Shown: piece after piece, positions 11,101-22,800 of the stretch
Layout: each line of letters opens with the position of its first letter
Numbering within the stretch: position 1 is the stretch's first letter
NCBI GenBank assembly: GCA_018340805.1
Contig: JACMZG010000008.1
Span: 82,659,093 to 82,723,092, forward strand
DNA from: Microvelia longipes
Taxonomy: Eukaryota; Arthropoda; Insecta; Hemiptera; Veliidae
Reading direction: 5' to 3'
Length of the DNA stretch: 64,000 nt
Program-made: the position numbers and the translations under genes
Notes under the pieces: model-generated
Told to the model about the DNA's origin: nothing
The model's database searches: none
The model's input: the letters and a program-made list of their open reading frames with translations, nothing else

Positions 11101-14100
11101 TTTTATTTATTGATTTGGGGTGATTTGTGACTAGACGTTACAGCGAGCCATTTGGTTAACACTTCTAATATGTATACTGTATAGGTAGGTATTTGAGTAT
11201 AGCAAGTGAGAGAGGTGGGGAGTAATATTCTCGAGTCTCCAGCAACCAATAATCGAGAGGGGCTCGACTCTATACAATATTATTTCATATCATAATAATA
11301 TCAATATCACAGTCAATCAAACATCAAATTTGTGTTTTGAAAATACTTAACAACCTACACTTACTTTTTCAAAAATATTTTGATTTTGCTATTGCCGCAA
11401 AAAAGAAGATTTTTTCGTTTAAAACATTTAAAAAAAGAAATAACACAATTCAGAAGCCTAACCAAGGAGAAAAAATAAATATGCATTTAAACTTTCTTAT
11501 GCAGATAATAACTGAGAAACTCATATACAACAACAAAAATGAAGACACAATTACGTGAGCGTGAGATTTCTTTTACTGAATCAAAGTAAAAAATAAAATA
11601 TAAAAGTCATCAGACATCAAGTTGTCTCTTCATACTTTGATTCAAAGTAAAATAATAGACACAGAAGATAGAAGTCATTAGAAATCGAACCATAATGTAA
11701 TATGAAGCAATGTATAATTTAAAATAAAATACAATCAAAAACAGAGAGAAGAAAACAATTGATTTCAGTTCTATACGATTAAATTACTTTAAATATATTA
11801 ACTATATACATAAAGATACAAAAAATACAATAACACACATAAATCGGAGAACTAGACAAACACGATGATCAATTGATTAATATGAATATATTAATCAATT
11901 AAGATGATAAATAAAAGACAAGTCGCTTTGCGAGGTAGAATAAGGGAAGAACTGTAAAATGTGAAGGGGTAGAATAGAAAGAGCTTGTGGTTGACGAGGT
12001 GGGGGGACTGGAATCTTATAACTATATCCCTATCTCACTGCAAGCTGAAACAACTAATATAAGTGTTAACCATATGGCTCGCTACAACGTCTAGTTGATT
12101 TGTGCCTCTTTATTTTTATTTTATTTATTTATTTATTTATTTTGGTATGAAATTTGGTTATTTTTTGGGTGTGAGGGGGTTTGTTTGGGTTAAGGATAAT
12201 ATCCAATTTTTTGGTTTGTTTGAGTTAAATATCCTTAACTCAAAGAAACCACCTCGCCCTAATAAATAACCCAAATCGATACCAAAATATAAAAATAATA
12301 AAAGAGGCACGAATTAATAAAAGAGGCACGAATTAATAAAAGAGGCACAAATTCCCCCCAAAGGAATAAATAAAATATGGCTCCTGTTTACACAAAATAA
12401 ATATTGTATACTTTAGCCAAAAAAGAACTTTTTTTAAAAATTAATAAAATAATTTTAAACTCATTTATCACAAATTATGTAACAGTAAAGAAATAATTAA
12501 TTGATTTGATAATTGAAATGATATCCAAAATTTCCCTTTCGATATCCCACCATTGGTATCCCACCAACCTAACAACTATCTCTTTGAATCGCAAATAGAG
12601 TTTATTTCCTTACTCCAACTCAATTAGCACAAAATTGGCTGATAGTTAGCAGTTACATTTTGTTTTGTTATCAGTTAACACTGTTAAAATGATTTATTAC
12701 AATTCTTAATTATGGATTTAATAAAATTTGTTGTACAGATGTTAAATCTTTATGGTTTTTAAATTTCAACTGGTGAAAAAAACAGCAAGTGAATTTTTCT
12801 TCAGAAATTCACCAAGATAAAAAGCACACAAGAGAAATTTAAAAAAAAATGAAAACCTGAAATTCATCAAAGCAGATGAGCCAAGACTTGTCAGCAATTT
12901 GCTGGGCTACTGGAGTAATGACATCAAAAGGTTCTGGTTTATCTCCCCCTGTTTGCCTAGGAGGTTGGTTCTTTTTGAGCTCGTGTATCTTTCCATGGAC
13001 ATCTAACATGAATGAATGGAAATGAACTCTGCTTTTTTCCCTTTTCTAAAATAAACATGACACAAAATTATCCAATATTTAAATTAATAGTGAATATATT
13101 ACGTTTTAATTGGGCTTACGATATAGTGGAATAGAATCAATAAGTGACTTTACTAATGTATTTCAGGCTGTTGATACAAGTGCGAATGTCAAAAGAAAAA
13201 AAATTGGCTACTAGGGCTACTTTTAGCCAATTGTATTTGTCTAAAAATGTTATATTGTTGTATTATAATTGACTATTGTAATTGTAGAGGAGGTTATGCC
13301 TAATGTCTTGTTGCCTGTCATTAATGAAGGTAACATTTTGTTACAGAAATTTGTACAAAACAATAACAGAAACATAAAATTTTTATTATTTGGGTGCAAA
13401 TAAAAGGACACGGAAACAGTTTACAGTCCAAGAGCCAGACCCCTGAGAAAATGTGACTCATTTTGTACAACTTCAAACCAAATTTTTCTGAAAATATACG
13501 TTAAATTATAAAAGGATTATCCGGAGTTGAGCCTTTCATATAATTGCGCCTGCTCAAAACTTTAAAAATCACAGAAATTTCAGTTTGCAGTGCAAACTTC
13601 AGAGTGAAATTTCAGAGCGTGTGCAAAACATAATGAGGAAATTTTTTAAAGGTGATAAAATGTTCTATAAAACAAGTGTTTAATTATAAAAAAAAAAACT
13701 CACCAAAGGAGTTTTTTATAGTTTTGCACAAAATTCCGTCACACAAAATAACCATAATCAATGAAGGCAACATGTCTTTAGCATAATTTATTTTACAATA
13801 ACTTGACCAAACAAAAGTAGCTCTAGCAGCCAAAACATTCTTCTTTTGACTTTGGCACATGTTTTGACAACCCTGAAATACGAGACTAAACTTACTTGTC
13901 GATTCTATTCCAGTATAATTGAGACTGTAAGTCTCAATTATACTGAGACAAAAAGTTTAAGAGAATATTAAGTCTTATGTCATTCGCTTATAAGGATGTT
14001 GAGATTTTGATAAAATCTGTTTAACTTTTAAGAGTCAATAATTATTTTATTTGAAATTTAAATTTACTTTAATGATAATTTTAACATTGATTGTACTTAT

Positions 14101-15195
14101 TCAATTAATCATAGCCACTATTAGTCTTTTCTAATCATCATATGCTGTCAAAACTCTCTAAAATGTCATCAATACAATAAAGAAAAAATGAGAGGTCAGC
14201 GGTAGAGACAGTGTTCTGACTCTCAACCTTTTCACTGTGCGTGAGATGGACCAGCTTTCAATCAATAGAAGTCTAGTTACATTACTATGCCTCATGTCAA
14301 CACCACTTGTTCTCATATCCAGCTTTGTTAATTTTAGCTATAGCTAAGCAACAGTCAAAGTTTTCTCAATGGTATAAATTTTAAATGTAATAAAAGTTGC
14401 TTGAACCAATTGTTATAGCTGGTGAAAATTGGCCGGGTGGCACAGTATGTAGCGCTGCAATGTGGATATTTAGAGAACTAAAAGTGAAAGAATTTGCTCA
14501 GGACCACATGGTCCTGAGCAAATTCTTTCACATGAAGGGTGGGAGTCGGAACACTGTTACTACCACTGACCCCTCATTTTTACTTCAAATTAGAATACGA
14601 GTATGAATGAATGACTGCAAATGTTTAAAATGATTAAAGTTCCCTGGATATATTCAGTTTCACATGCCTCCATAGCTAGCGTTGTCTGGAGAGGATTCAG
14701 GTATTTATTTATACAATCTTTAAAAAATTGCCTCAGGGTTAAACAGTGTAAGATCAAACAAAGTAGATCATGGTCAAGGTGATCTGCATGACCCAACACA
14801 CTTTAATATGACACTTAACACCTGTAGATAGTAAACAAATACTTTACCTTGACGCAGCCATAAAATAAATCCATGAGCATTGTCTTGCCTCCACCCACGG
14901 CTCCATGAATGTACAAACCTTTATGTACATTGTTCGATTTACTTTTGGCAAATAATGATGCAAATAACGATTTTTTTGGTGGCTGGTAATCCCTGATATC
15001 CTCGTACAACTTATCCAAGTGCTGAACTACCTGCTCTTGGGTTGCATCTGGGATTAATTCACCTTCTTGTACTTTTTGCTTATAAACAGAGACTGGACTG
15101 TCATTATCATTAGAATTATTCAATTTATAACACACTGAAAAATTTCTATAAATTAAAACATTAAAATTTCTAGTAAAAATCAAAGTGGGTTTCAT
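7974..15195 (-). CDS. AFG1L: AFG1/LACE1-family mitochondrial AAA+ ATPase, four exons seen, 3' end outside window
   Basis: Exons, in transcript order: 14848-15195, 12857-13045, 9306-9547 and 7974-8145. All junctions are GT/AG and keep one frame (phases 0, 0, 2, 0), giving 317 codons without a stop. The protein has an amphipathic basic N-terminus like a mitochondrial targeting signal. It also has Walker A GAVGGGKT (about residues 98-105), the family block [11 protein letters not shown], Walker B LICFDEFQ at the end of exon 2, and the sensor-like VATSNRPP followed by DLYKNGLQR in exon 3. These are hallmarks of the AFG1 family, which works at mitochondria in protein quality control and clearance of surplus respiratory-chain subunits. 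Family members are about 450-480 residues, so roughly the last 120-150 residues should lie beyond position 1. The symbol is given by family similarity. Confidence 0.93.
8335..8700 (-). pseudogene. LINE (jockey-like) C-terminal fragment
   Basis: A minus-strand frame of about 120 codons carries the region after the catalytic domain of jockey-type LINE proteins: [24 protein letters not shown] and [16 protein letters not shown]. Only this fragment is present, without endonuclease or the catalytic FADD block. It is an old truncated insertion in intron 3 of the AFG1-type gene. Confidence 0.75.
8701..9305. other. Intron 3 remainder, nothing recognised
   Basis: AT-rich sequence between the LINE fragment and exon 3 of the AFG1-type gene. 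Short open frames look random. Confidence 0.4.
9306..9547 (-). CDS. AFG1L: AFG1-type ATPase exon 3 (sensor region)
   Basis: Acceptor ACAG|GTAACTG, then [34 protein letters not shown] and [10 protein letters not shown]. The donor is read as TTTCGT|GTAAGA, leaving two bases that join the single leading G of the next exon to make a valine codon. The frame continues cleanly. Confidence 0.92.
9670..9740. repeat. Dispersed repeat copy (CCGAGTTTTGCAAAACA family)
   Basis: The segment TTTTGATACAACCGAGTTTTGCAAAACAC recurs in diverged form near 47012-47045 and 60240-60300, the latter with the neighbouring ATATAACTGTGTGAGAGACA. Class unknown. Confidence 0.45.
9780..10330. repeat. Probable dispersed repeat, possibly the 3' end of a LINE in reverse orientation
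   Basis: It starts with an (ATTT)-rich run followed by about 500 bp of moderately complex sequence without an intact frame, as expected for the inverted 3' part of a decayed LINE. No protein motif is legible, so this is an inference. Confidence 0.25.
10331..11035. other. Intron 2 sequence, nothing recognised
   Basis: AT-rich sequence in intron 2 of the AFG1-type gene. No open frame, motif or repeat boundary that I can support. Confidence 0.35.
11036..12440. mobile_element. Inverted-repeat element split by a nested element
   Basis: The left arm (about 11036-11121: GGCAAAAGTATACAATATTT, GAGCCATATTTTATTTATTG, TTTGGGGTGATTTGTG) matches in inverted form the right arm (about 12350-12440: ACAAATTCCCCCCAAAGG, AATAAATAAAATATGGCTCC, AAATATTGTATACTTTAGCC). 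A separate element (11130-12096) with its own 8-bp target duplication is inserted between them. A single further copy of the arm lies at about 43230-43310 in a UGPase intron. No transposase seen, so it is non-autonomous. Confidence 0.75.
11130..12096 (+). mobile_element. Family A inverted-repeat element, copy 1
   Basis: 967 bp with terminal inverted repeats of at least 35 bp (ACTAGACGTTACAGCGAGCC then ATTTGGTTAACACTT). It is flanked by the 8-bp duplication GATTTGTG at 11122-11129 and 12097-12104. The interior contains short frames but no transposase motifs. Copies 2 (32988-33904) and 3 (45261-46266, inverted) share ends and interior blocks such as GAGAGAGGTGGGGA and AACCACAAGCTCTTTC. The 8-bp duplication suggests a hAT-like or other 8-bp-target superfamily, but the ends do not show the usual CAG start. 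Confidence 0.9.
12441..12856. other. Intron 2 sequence next to exon 2, nothing recognised
   Basis: AT-rich DNA between the split inverted-repeat element and exon 2 of the AFG1-type gene. Confidence 0.35.
12857..13045 (-). CDS. AFG1L: AFG1-type ATPase exon 2 ([11 protein letters not shown] to Walker B)
   Basis: 63 codons, acceptor TTTTAG|AAAAGG and donor CAG|GTTTTC. Carries [11 protein letters not shown] near the start and the Walker B motif LICFDEFQ at the very end. Phase 0 on both sides. No ATG-initiated frame starts within it, so it is easy to miss by open-frame listing alone. Confidence 0.92.
13122..13917. mobile_element. Inverted-repeat element in intron 1 of the AFG1-type gene
   Basis: The left end TATAGTGGAATAGAATCAAT is inverted at the right end as ATTCTATTCCAGTATA (about 13899-13917). 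The interior block with AATGTGACTCATTTTGTA, CTTCAAACC and GAGCCTTTCATAT recurs diverged at about 46485-46760. No coding frame. Just outside the right end is a further small palindrome (ATTGAGACTGTAAGTCTCAAT). Confidence 0.6.
14180..14590. repeat. Dispersed repeat, diverged copy near 17170-17345
   Basis: GTAGAGACAGTGTTC, GAGATGGACCAGCT and TCAACACCACTTGTTC-type blocks occur here and, diverged, at 17188-17330. The present copy also contains GGCCGGGTGGCACAGTATG, which looks like a tRNA-style A box, but I cannot trace a full tRNA-derived head. Confidence 0.5.
14484..14531. repeat. Perfect 23-bp inverted repeat with 2-bp loop
   Basis: GTGAAAGAATTTGCTCAGG plus ACCA, loop CA, then the exact reverse complement. 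It would form a long stable hairpin in intron 1 of the AFG1-type gene. Confidence 0.85.
14848..15195 (-). CDS. AFG1L: AFG1-type ATPase exon 1 (start codon to Walker A)
   Basis: ATG at 15195-15193 (minus strand), 116 codons, donor AAG|GTAAAG at 14848/14847. It encodes the putative mitochondrial presequence ([20 protein letters not shown]) and Walker [16 protein letters not shown]. This ATG is chosen because it begins a basic, Ser-rich, acid-free segment directly upstream of conserved sequence. Ends in phase 0. Confidence 0.92.
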
Positions 15196-16774
15196 GGAAT
15201 AAATAAAAAGAACATTTAAATAACGAAGAAATAAATTTGAAAAAACTTGAATGACAGAAAACAGCTGTGAAAAGAAATCAAAAGAAAACCGCTAAAAACC
15301 TTTGCGTATGAATTTGTTTAAGTCTATTGAAAGATCTACTTTTTGAGAGAGGGGATGTTTTTTTGTAGAGAGAAGGGCAAGGTGGTTATAAATAAATAAA
15401 GTGGAAGAAATTAATGTATTTCACTCAATGAAACTTATACATAAATTTAAGTATAAGTTTCTTTGACTCCACTCTAGTAAATAGTTGTAAGGTTGGCAAT
15501 ACCAACGGTGGGAAAGCGAAAGGAATCAAGTTTTATTTTATCCAAGAATTTGCATTGGAGGCGATTGAAATTCTAATTTTTTTTTAATTTAAGTTAACTC
15601 ATTAAATAAAAATTTATTAATTTTTATTTAATGAGTTAAAAAAATAATATTATACCATCGGTACAATAAAACTTGCCAGTATATCATGATCATGAATAAA
15701 TAATATTAAGATTATTCCAGGATTCCAAATGTAGAATCAGCCTCATATCACTGCAGCCCTAGATTTGTTTAATTTTAAAGCTGGTATTTACCGATAACCT
15801 GGTGGCATTTAGAAATATTTCTAAACAACAAGATTGTGAATGGATTATCTAGCGCGGAAACGCTCATTCCAAAGAAAATATGCTAGCATGCGGACTACCG
15901 CGCCAGAATTTTATATCTCTTCATTAATTGTCGGGACAATTGCTGGTACAAAGATACAGTTAAAATTTTGTTTTTGCGTCTTAAGAAAAAATTACCAGGC
16001 CTGTGCTCTGCGACTGTAATAAACTTACAACTGAAATTTGGAGTAATAACTTGAATAGATGCCTACATCACATCCAAAAATCATAATGTTTGATCGATTT
16101 TTCGTTAGGTTATGGTACAGTGCCAGTATAATCATGAATGCCTGTATAATGCTTACACAGGCACTCTAGGTTGGCAATGAATACGGAATAATTTCATGTC
16201 AAAGGGACAATTTTTAATTTGTTTACGTTGTTCATTTTTCAATCGAAATCTTTTGTTAACGGGTTGAAATAGAGAGTAAACCAATAGAACTTGTTCTTTC
16301 GTTTTTATTTATTTACTTAGCTTCAAACTTTATTAGAAACGATTTTCGATATTTTATATTACTACCAAGATATTAACGAAAACATAAATAAAGGGACACG
16401 TTTTGCTCGACAGCAATTGCAACTGTGATGCAAAATCAGGGACATTTTTGGGGTATCCCTAAACAGTTTCTTAAAATAATTTTAACTATTTAGAACTCCG
16501 CAAAATCCGTTTGTTGACTAGACTATAAAGAATTAATTACTGCAAGGAAATGTATCTACCCTAGTAAGGAAAACAGCAAGTAGTGTTAGAATTATTCATT
16601 TATAGACAATATAAAAGAGAAAAAGAAGAAGAATGACTATCTTTTGTTATTATTTTTATGTAACTTTTTCTTTTTTTTATAGATAAAGAATATAATATTC
16701 TTTAATAGACTACTTAATTTTTTTTAATTTATTTTATTAAATGTTGACTTTATATCCACTAATTAATAAATATA
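15196..16774. promoter_or_regulatory. Intergenic region between two divergent genes
   Basis: About 1.6 kb separates the AFG1-type start codon (minus strand) from the proposed first coding exon of the zinc-finger gene (plus strand), so both promoters are expected here. I cannot point to a TATA box or initiator with confidence. It holds a hairpin at 15595-15638 built on TTAACTCATTAAATAAAAA and one copy of a dispersed repeat at 15850-15910 (also at 41768-41830 and 41885-41955). Confidence 0.4.
15595..15638. repeat. Inverted repeat (TTAACTCATTAAATAAAAA)
   Basis: Two roughly 18-bp arms around a short AT loop. The same TTAACTCATT arm start is seen in the hairpin at 55592-55633, so both may be ends of one foldback family. 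Confidence 0.65.
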
Positions 16775-16841
16775 ATGGAGCCTGGCATTAATAATGAATC
16801 TGGAGAAATAATTGAACATTATTTAGGAGTTGTAAAAACAG
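16775..16841 (+). CDS. Proposed first coding exon of the zinc-finger gene
   Basis: ATG at 16775 opens 22 codons (MEPGINNESGEIIEHYLG then VVKT) and one extra base before the donor ACAG|GTTAGC. The phase-1 end fits exactly onto 24155, where TTGCAG|AGATTGAGG supplies AG to complete a GAG codon. The junction reads VVKTEIEEEINEE, an acidic VKTE-type stretch common in N-termini of such proteins. An in-frame TAG follows the donor, so without splicing the frame ends. No transcript evidence; the alternative is a spurious ATG. Confidence 0.5.
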
Positions 16842-19800
16842 GTTAGCTTATATTATTATGGTAGTATTATGGTACGTTCATTTATTATGTTTCTGAATGT
16901 GTAAAGTTTATGGACTGTTATAAGTGTTATAAAACAAGGGAAACAAAAATATTGAATACATCAGTCGTATTTTTTTAAATATGACTGCTGGTTTGATTAG
17001 ATTAGATTGCTGATTGCCCTAGATTAATCTTGTTTGTTTTAACCGAAGTAATAATAAGTAAATTAATAACTATTATACTTTATTGTGAACTATTGATTTC
17101 TAAAATGGTCTCCAAAATTTTTACTAAAACTTAAGTTACTGTTGTTTTAACTTAACTTAAGTTAGTGGGATTAAAAATTAGGTGTTGTTGTAGAGACAGT
17201 GTTCCACTCCCATATTTTCCCCTATGGATGAGATTGACCAGCTATCAGTCAGAGGGGAATCTAGTTCAACTAAATGCCACAAGTCAGCACCACTTGTTCC
17301 TCCATCCTGCTATGTTGATTGATAGCAAGTGTTATCCTTACAGTAGGAGCTATGATGAAAATTGAGACACATTCATACAGTAAATACTTTATATTTGTTT
17401 TAAGTACATTACAAGTACGATCACAAATCACAATTTGTCAATCTTACAATCTAAAGGCATTATTTGATAAATAAAACTAATCGTAAATTAAATAAACTAA
17501 ATTAGACCATACTTAATGTTATGTTGTAACTCAGACAACATAAATAAATAATAAACGTTACCAACATTAATGATAATATAACGTATTATTATTATAATAT
17601 TAACATTAAAGAATATATATGAAGTGCACGGCTCGGCGGTAGGACACATACTGGTCATAAAATGTTAATAAATTGATAATAAATATAGTGGACTTCAGTC
17701 CAAAATATAACACATCCTTCCCCTTGAGAATGTTCTCAAATTTGAGAAGAGAACAAAAAAAATTTTAATGAACAATTATGTAAGTTACCCCTAAGTATGT
17801 GTGATACCGTAGAGACGTTTACTAAAAATGCAAACAAATCGTAAATATTTTTTAAGTTTTATAAACAAATTACAACTTATAAGTTTTTAACCATCATAAA
17901 AAACTGTCATTAAAGAAATATGGATAAAAGTAAATAATAAATTTAATGTTCAATATATTAAAATAGATAAATATGATCTTTGATCATATTTCAACTCATC
18001 ATAAAAATTAAATTATATTTATTCTTATCTTAGATATGAAATTCTATGAAATAAATAAATTCTTATGAAAGTAGTGTAACCATCAAACTTATAAAAAAAT
18101 TAACTTATGAAAAAAATAATAAGTTTACTTAAAAAATAATAGCAAATATTAAAAAAATGAAAGTAATATCTTTAAGAATAATAATAAAAATTTAATCAGG
18201 ACTATAACGTTGTGGTTCTTTAAGTTTAGATCTACGTCTAAGTTTTTGTTTATAATTATTTTCATGAACCACTGGTGATTCTTCATTTGAAGAACTATCA
18301 GTTTTCCAGGAGTTTTGGTTACATTATTTTCATTATTTGGTAGTACAGATCTATTATTTTTAGGGTTAATTGATTTATTGAAATATACGGAGTTTTCGGT
18401 GAAGAATAAGAAATGATTTGATCTAAATGTCTCCGTAATATTAACTTATCATCTAAAGTCTCTACTTCATACATTACTTTACCAATTTTTTTAAGAATAA
18501 TAGCATCTGTCAGCGATGACCCAGACGATAATCTCTAACCAAAACGCGATCGTTAATACTTAACTGATTAGTTCTCTTACCCTTAAAACTTGATATTTGT
18601 TTTTCTTTATTTTTATCCGACAACTGCTTCTGAGAAATAGGTAAAAGTAAATCAAATCTACATTTTAACTTTCTTTCAGCATTAACTCTGCTGGTGAGGT
18701 ATTTGTAGCACAGTGAGGTGTGTTTCTATTGAAATAAGCATTTTGATAATATTAATTCAATATCTAATTTGAATTTTCAGCCTTAGATTTTTTAGGAAAT
18801 TTTTGACTATTTTTACTGCTGACTCACCACTACCATTAGACTTAGGATGGTAGGGAGCTCCTGTAATATGCTTTATACCACACTCACTGAGATAACTCTG
18901 TAGATGTGTTCCCGTAAAAACTTGAGCATTATCACTCACTAATTCTGTAGGGAAACCGAAACGAGCAAATGTTTCATTAAGTTTTTTAATAGTAAAATCA
19001 GAATTTGGATTATTTGTTACAAAACACTCTATCCACTTTGAACTAGGATCAAAAATCACTAAAAAAATTTATTAAATATAGGGCACAGTAATCAATATGA
19101 ATTCTGTACCATGTGGATGGAGGGGAGGGCCACGGAGTCAGTGCAGACTCTGCTGGCATTTGCCTGTTTTCTTTGCAAATTTTGCACTCACGAGTGATAT
19201 TATTGATATCCTCATCCAAACCAGGCCACCAAAAATATCCTCGTGCCAGTGATTTCATTTTTACAGTGCCTTGATGGCATGAATGTAATTCACTAAGTAA
19301 ATACTTTCTAAATTTTTGAGGAATAATAGCTCTGTACCCCCATAAAATGATGCCTTGTTCTACAGATAGCTGATCTTTTCTTTGAAAAAATGGTTGTATC
19401 TCAGTTTCTACTTTTTGAAACAGGCCAACCCCTAAGTATATAAGCGCTGACTTTTGACAAAATTGGATCAACACGGTTTCTTTACTAATGTGTTTCCAAT
19501 CTATTAAGGCTGGAAAATTGTTTATAATATAAAAAAATAAGACGGAGGGGAAATATCCTTAACCGGATTAGGATCTGGCACTGATATCCTCGATAAATAA
19601 TCAGCCTTATTTTGTTTTGAGTTTACAAATTCTATATTATAGTCATAAGCAGCAAGTATATGCGACCATCTTTGTAATCTGTTAGCGCTTATTACGGGTA
19701 TGCCTTTTTTATCACCGAAAATGGTTAAGAGAGGCTTATGGTCCGTGACGATGGTAAACTTTTGACCAATTAAATAATCACTGAATTTCTTTATGCCATA

Positions 19801-22800
19801 AATAATGGCTGCTGCCTCTCTCTCTATTTGAGAATAATTAGACTCTGCACTGCTTAATACACGTGATGCATAAGCCACAGGCCTTTCTGAACCATTTTCT
19901 TCTACAACCGATAAAATTGAGCCTAAAGATTTTTCTGAAGCATCACAAGTTAGTTTAATATGCTTATCAGGATCGTAGTGCGCCAATATGGGAGCACTAG
20001 TTAAAGCCGTCTTGCAAGTTTCAAAAGACTTTTGACATTCATTTGACCATTTCCAAACTGAATCTTTTTTTAGTAATTATATAAGGGATAAAGTATTTCT
20101 GAAGCTCCATTTAAAAATTTGCTATAGAATGAGATCATTCCTAAAAAAGATTTAAGTTCCGTCACATTAGTGGGAATAGGCGCCTTTTTTATAGCGGCAA
20201 TGTGAGCATCAGAAGTATGAGGTCCGTTACTATCTATTACGTGGCCTAGATAAGTTATTGAACTTTGAAAAAACTTACATTTTGGTAATTTTATTTTAAA
20301 ACCACACTCGTTTAATTTTGTAAAAACAAGTCTTAAAATATTTTCATGTTTAACCTTGTCTTTATGAGCTAATAATATATCGTCCTGGAATATATATACA
20401 CCAGGTATGCCTGCGAGCACTTGCTCAAGCTCTTTTTGGAAAATGGCGCCACTTGAGGTAATTCCATAAGGGAGTCTAGTGTAAGAAAATAAGCCTTTGT
20501 GTGTGGATATTACCAAAATTTTTTTAGTGTCGTCATCAACTTGCAACTGCTGATATGCGTCTTTAAGGTCGATTTTACTAAACAAAGTCGCACCTTTGAC
20601 TTGTCCAAATAAATGATCAATCTTAGGCAAAGGATAACGGAGAGGTTCTAATTCTTTATTTACTGTTATCCTAAAATCTCCACAAATCCTTATACTATTA
20701 TTATCTGTTTTTATGACGGGCACAATAGGAGTCGCCCAGTCACTAAATTCGACTGGTGTCAGTACCCGCTATTCACAAGTCTATCTATTTCAGCTTCAAC
20801 TTTACTTTTCAAAGCCAGAGGAACATTTCTATGTTTAAAATATTTAGGCTGAGCTCCCTGTTTTAAAGGAAGAGATACTTTGCGTTTAGTGTAGGTACCG
20901 ATACCATCGCTAAATAGCTGAGGAAACTCAGTTTTACAATTTTCAATAAAATCATGACTTTTCTGTGAAATATGATTCAAGTTCCAAATGTTAGATAAGT
21001 TAATATTTAAGTCTTTCAAAGCAATACGGCCTAGTAACGGTGGGCCGCCTCCCTCTATAACATAAATAGTCTGTAAATAAATCTTAGAGTTATACTCAAA
21101 TTTTAATAATAATTTACCCATAGGACTAATAGAATTATTTACATAATCTTTAAGAGATATATCACTTGGTAGCATTTGCATATGTTTAAAAAATTTTTGG
21201 TATATTTTAAAGATATTACTGAGAACATTGACCCTGTATCAATCTCAAAATCAATAACGTGATTTTCAACTTTAATGGGTAATATTATTGGCTTACATTT
21301 TTGACTTGAATCATCTTTCATAGACTTTATATTGTATAATTGATCATAAGAATCATCACTGTCACTTTCTTGTTCTAAAAATTTATTATGAAATTTTTTA
21401 TTTTTTATACTTTTTATTTTTATTTTTCTTGGGGCACATAGGGCTTAAATGACCCCGTTCTCCACAAGAATGACATGAATATGATGAGTACCTGCAATCC
21501 TTGGTCGCGTGATTAGATCTGGAACAAACCTGACATTTCTGCTTTGTACCTTGGGTTTGAGAAAAAGTACCAGCTTGAGAACTACCTTGCCCACTATAAC
21601 GTTGATTTTTCTTGTAAGGTTTCTGCCCTCCTACCTTCATATGGTTGACAGGCTCTTGTTTTACGACAACAGTTTGATTGGCGAGGTTAGCTCTATCATT
21701 TAGTGCAGCTTCTTTAGCAAGAGCAGTTTCTAACAGTGAAGCAAAAGTACAAGTAGTTTTTGAAGCATTTTCTTCTAAAAGTCGGTCTTGAATAGGTCCT
21801 GGTCCGATGCCGGTGACAAAAATGTCTCGCATAACGGTGCTGAGTTCAGTCTGAAACTCACACGGTACTGCTAATGATTTTACTTTAGCAGCCCAAGAAG
21901 CCACTGATTCATTTTGCGAACGCCGTGCTGCATAAAAATTTATTCTTGACGCAAACGTAGAAACAACGGGTGTAAAATGAGAATCGAGCAATCGAAGAAG
22001 TTCTTCGAATGTTTTATCAGTTGGTTCATGTGGTATGCAAATGTTTTTAGCTAATATATATGTGTCTTCGGTAAATGCAGTAAGCAATATGGCTCTTTTC
22101 TTTTCTGCCGTCGAAACATCATTAGCTAAAAAATATTGTGTTAATTGAGCCTTAAAAACAGGCCAATTATTACACTTGCTGTCAAATGTAGGACTTGAAC
22201 CATGATTTTGAGGTGCCATGATGTCGGGATTTTCAGAATTTCCACTTGAATTTGAGTGTACACTTTCTTCCAACTCACTTTCTGAACCAGATTTCACGCT
22301 TTCAGAACCCGAATGTTCACTTTCGTTTCTCGAATTTTCATTATTATCAGACATAATCGCGAAGTTCGAAATAGACTCGTTCGCCACATTGTTATGTTGT
22401 AACTCAGACAACATAAATAAATAAATAAACGTTACCACACATTAATTATAATATAACGTATATTATTATAATATTAACATTAAAGAATATATATGAAGTG
22501 CACGGCTCGGCGGTAGGACACATACTGGTTATAAAAATGTTAATAAATTGATAATAAATATATAGTGGACTTCAGTCCAAAATATAACACTTAAAAATTT
22601 ATAAAAATAAGTAAACTCTTAGCAGTGACTAAAATAATAAGGAAACAACAATAACTAAATTTAAAACTAAACAAATTTTAAATATTTTTAATCCTTAAAA
22701 TAATCTTGGGAATAAAACTCTGAAATTTTATGTACAAGATTCTTTACCAAAATAACGTAAATCTCATCAGACAATTCTTATTTTTAATACTTTCAAGTTT

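Larger units (their letters stand above)
17517..22589 (-). mobile_element. Gypsy-type LTR retrotransposon, nearly complete but frameshifted
   Basis: Terminal repeats (17517-17712 and 22390-22589, TGTTATGTTG to AATATAACA) enclose Gag, protease, reverse transcriptase, RNase H and integrase in Gypsy order on the minus strand. The 5-bp duplication CTTAA flanks it at 17512-17516 and 22590-22594. In element sense a TGGCGAACGAGT primer-binding-site-like sequence lies 3 nt after the 5' LTR, and a purine tract (AAGGGGAAGGATG, + strand 17713-17726) precedes the 3' LTR. Pol is split by several frame changes, so the copy is inactive. It sits between the two proposed exons of the zinc-finger gene. Confidence 0.95.

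Noticed and set aside
11337..11558. 73-codon frame inside family A copy 1, possible transposase piece
   Set aside because: No transposase motif, and the other two copies do not preserve the same frame.
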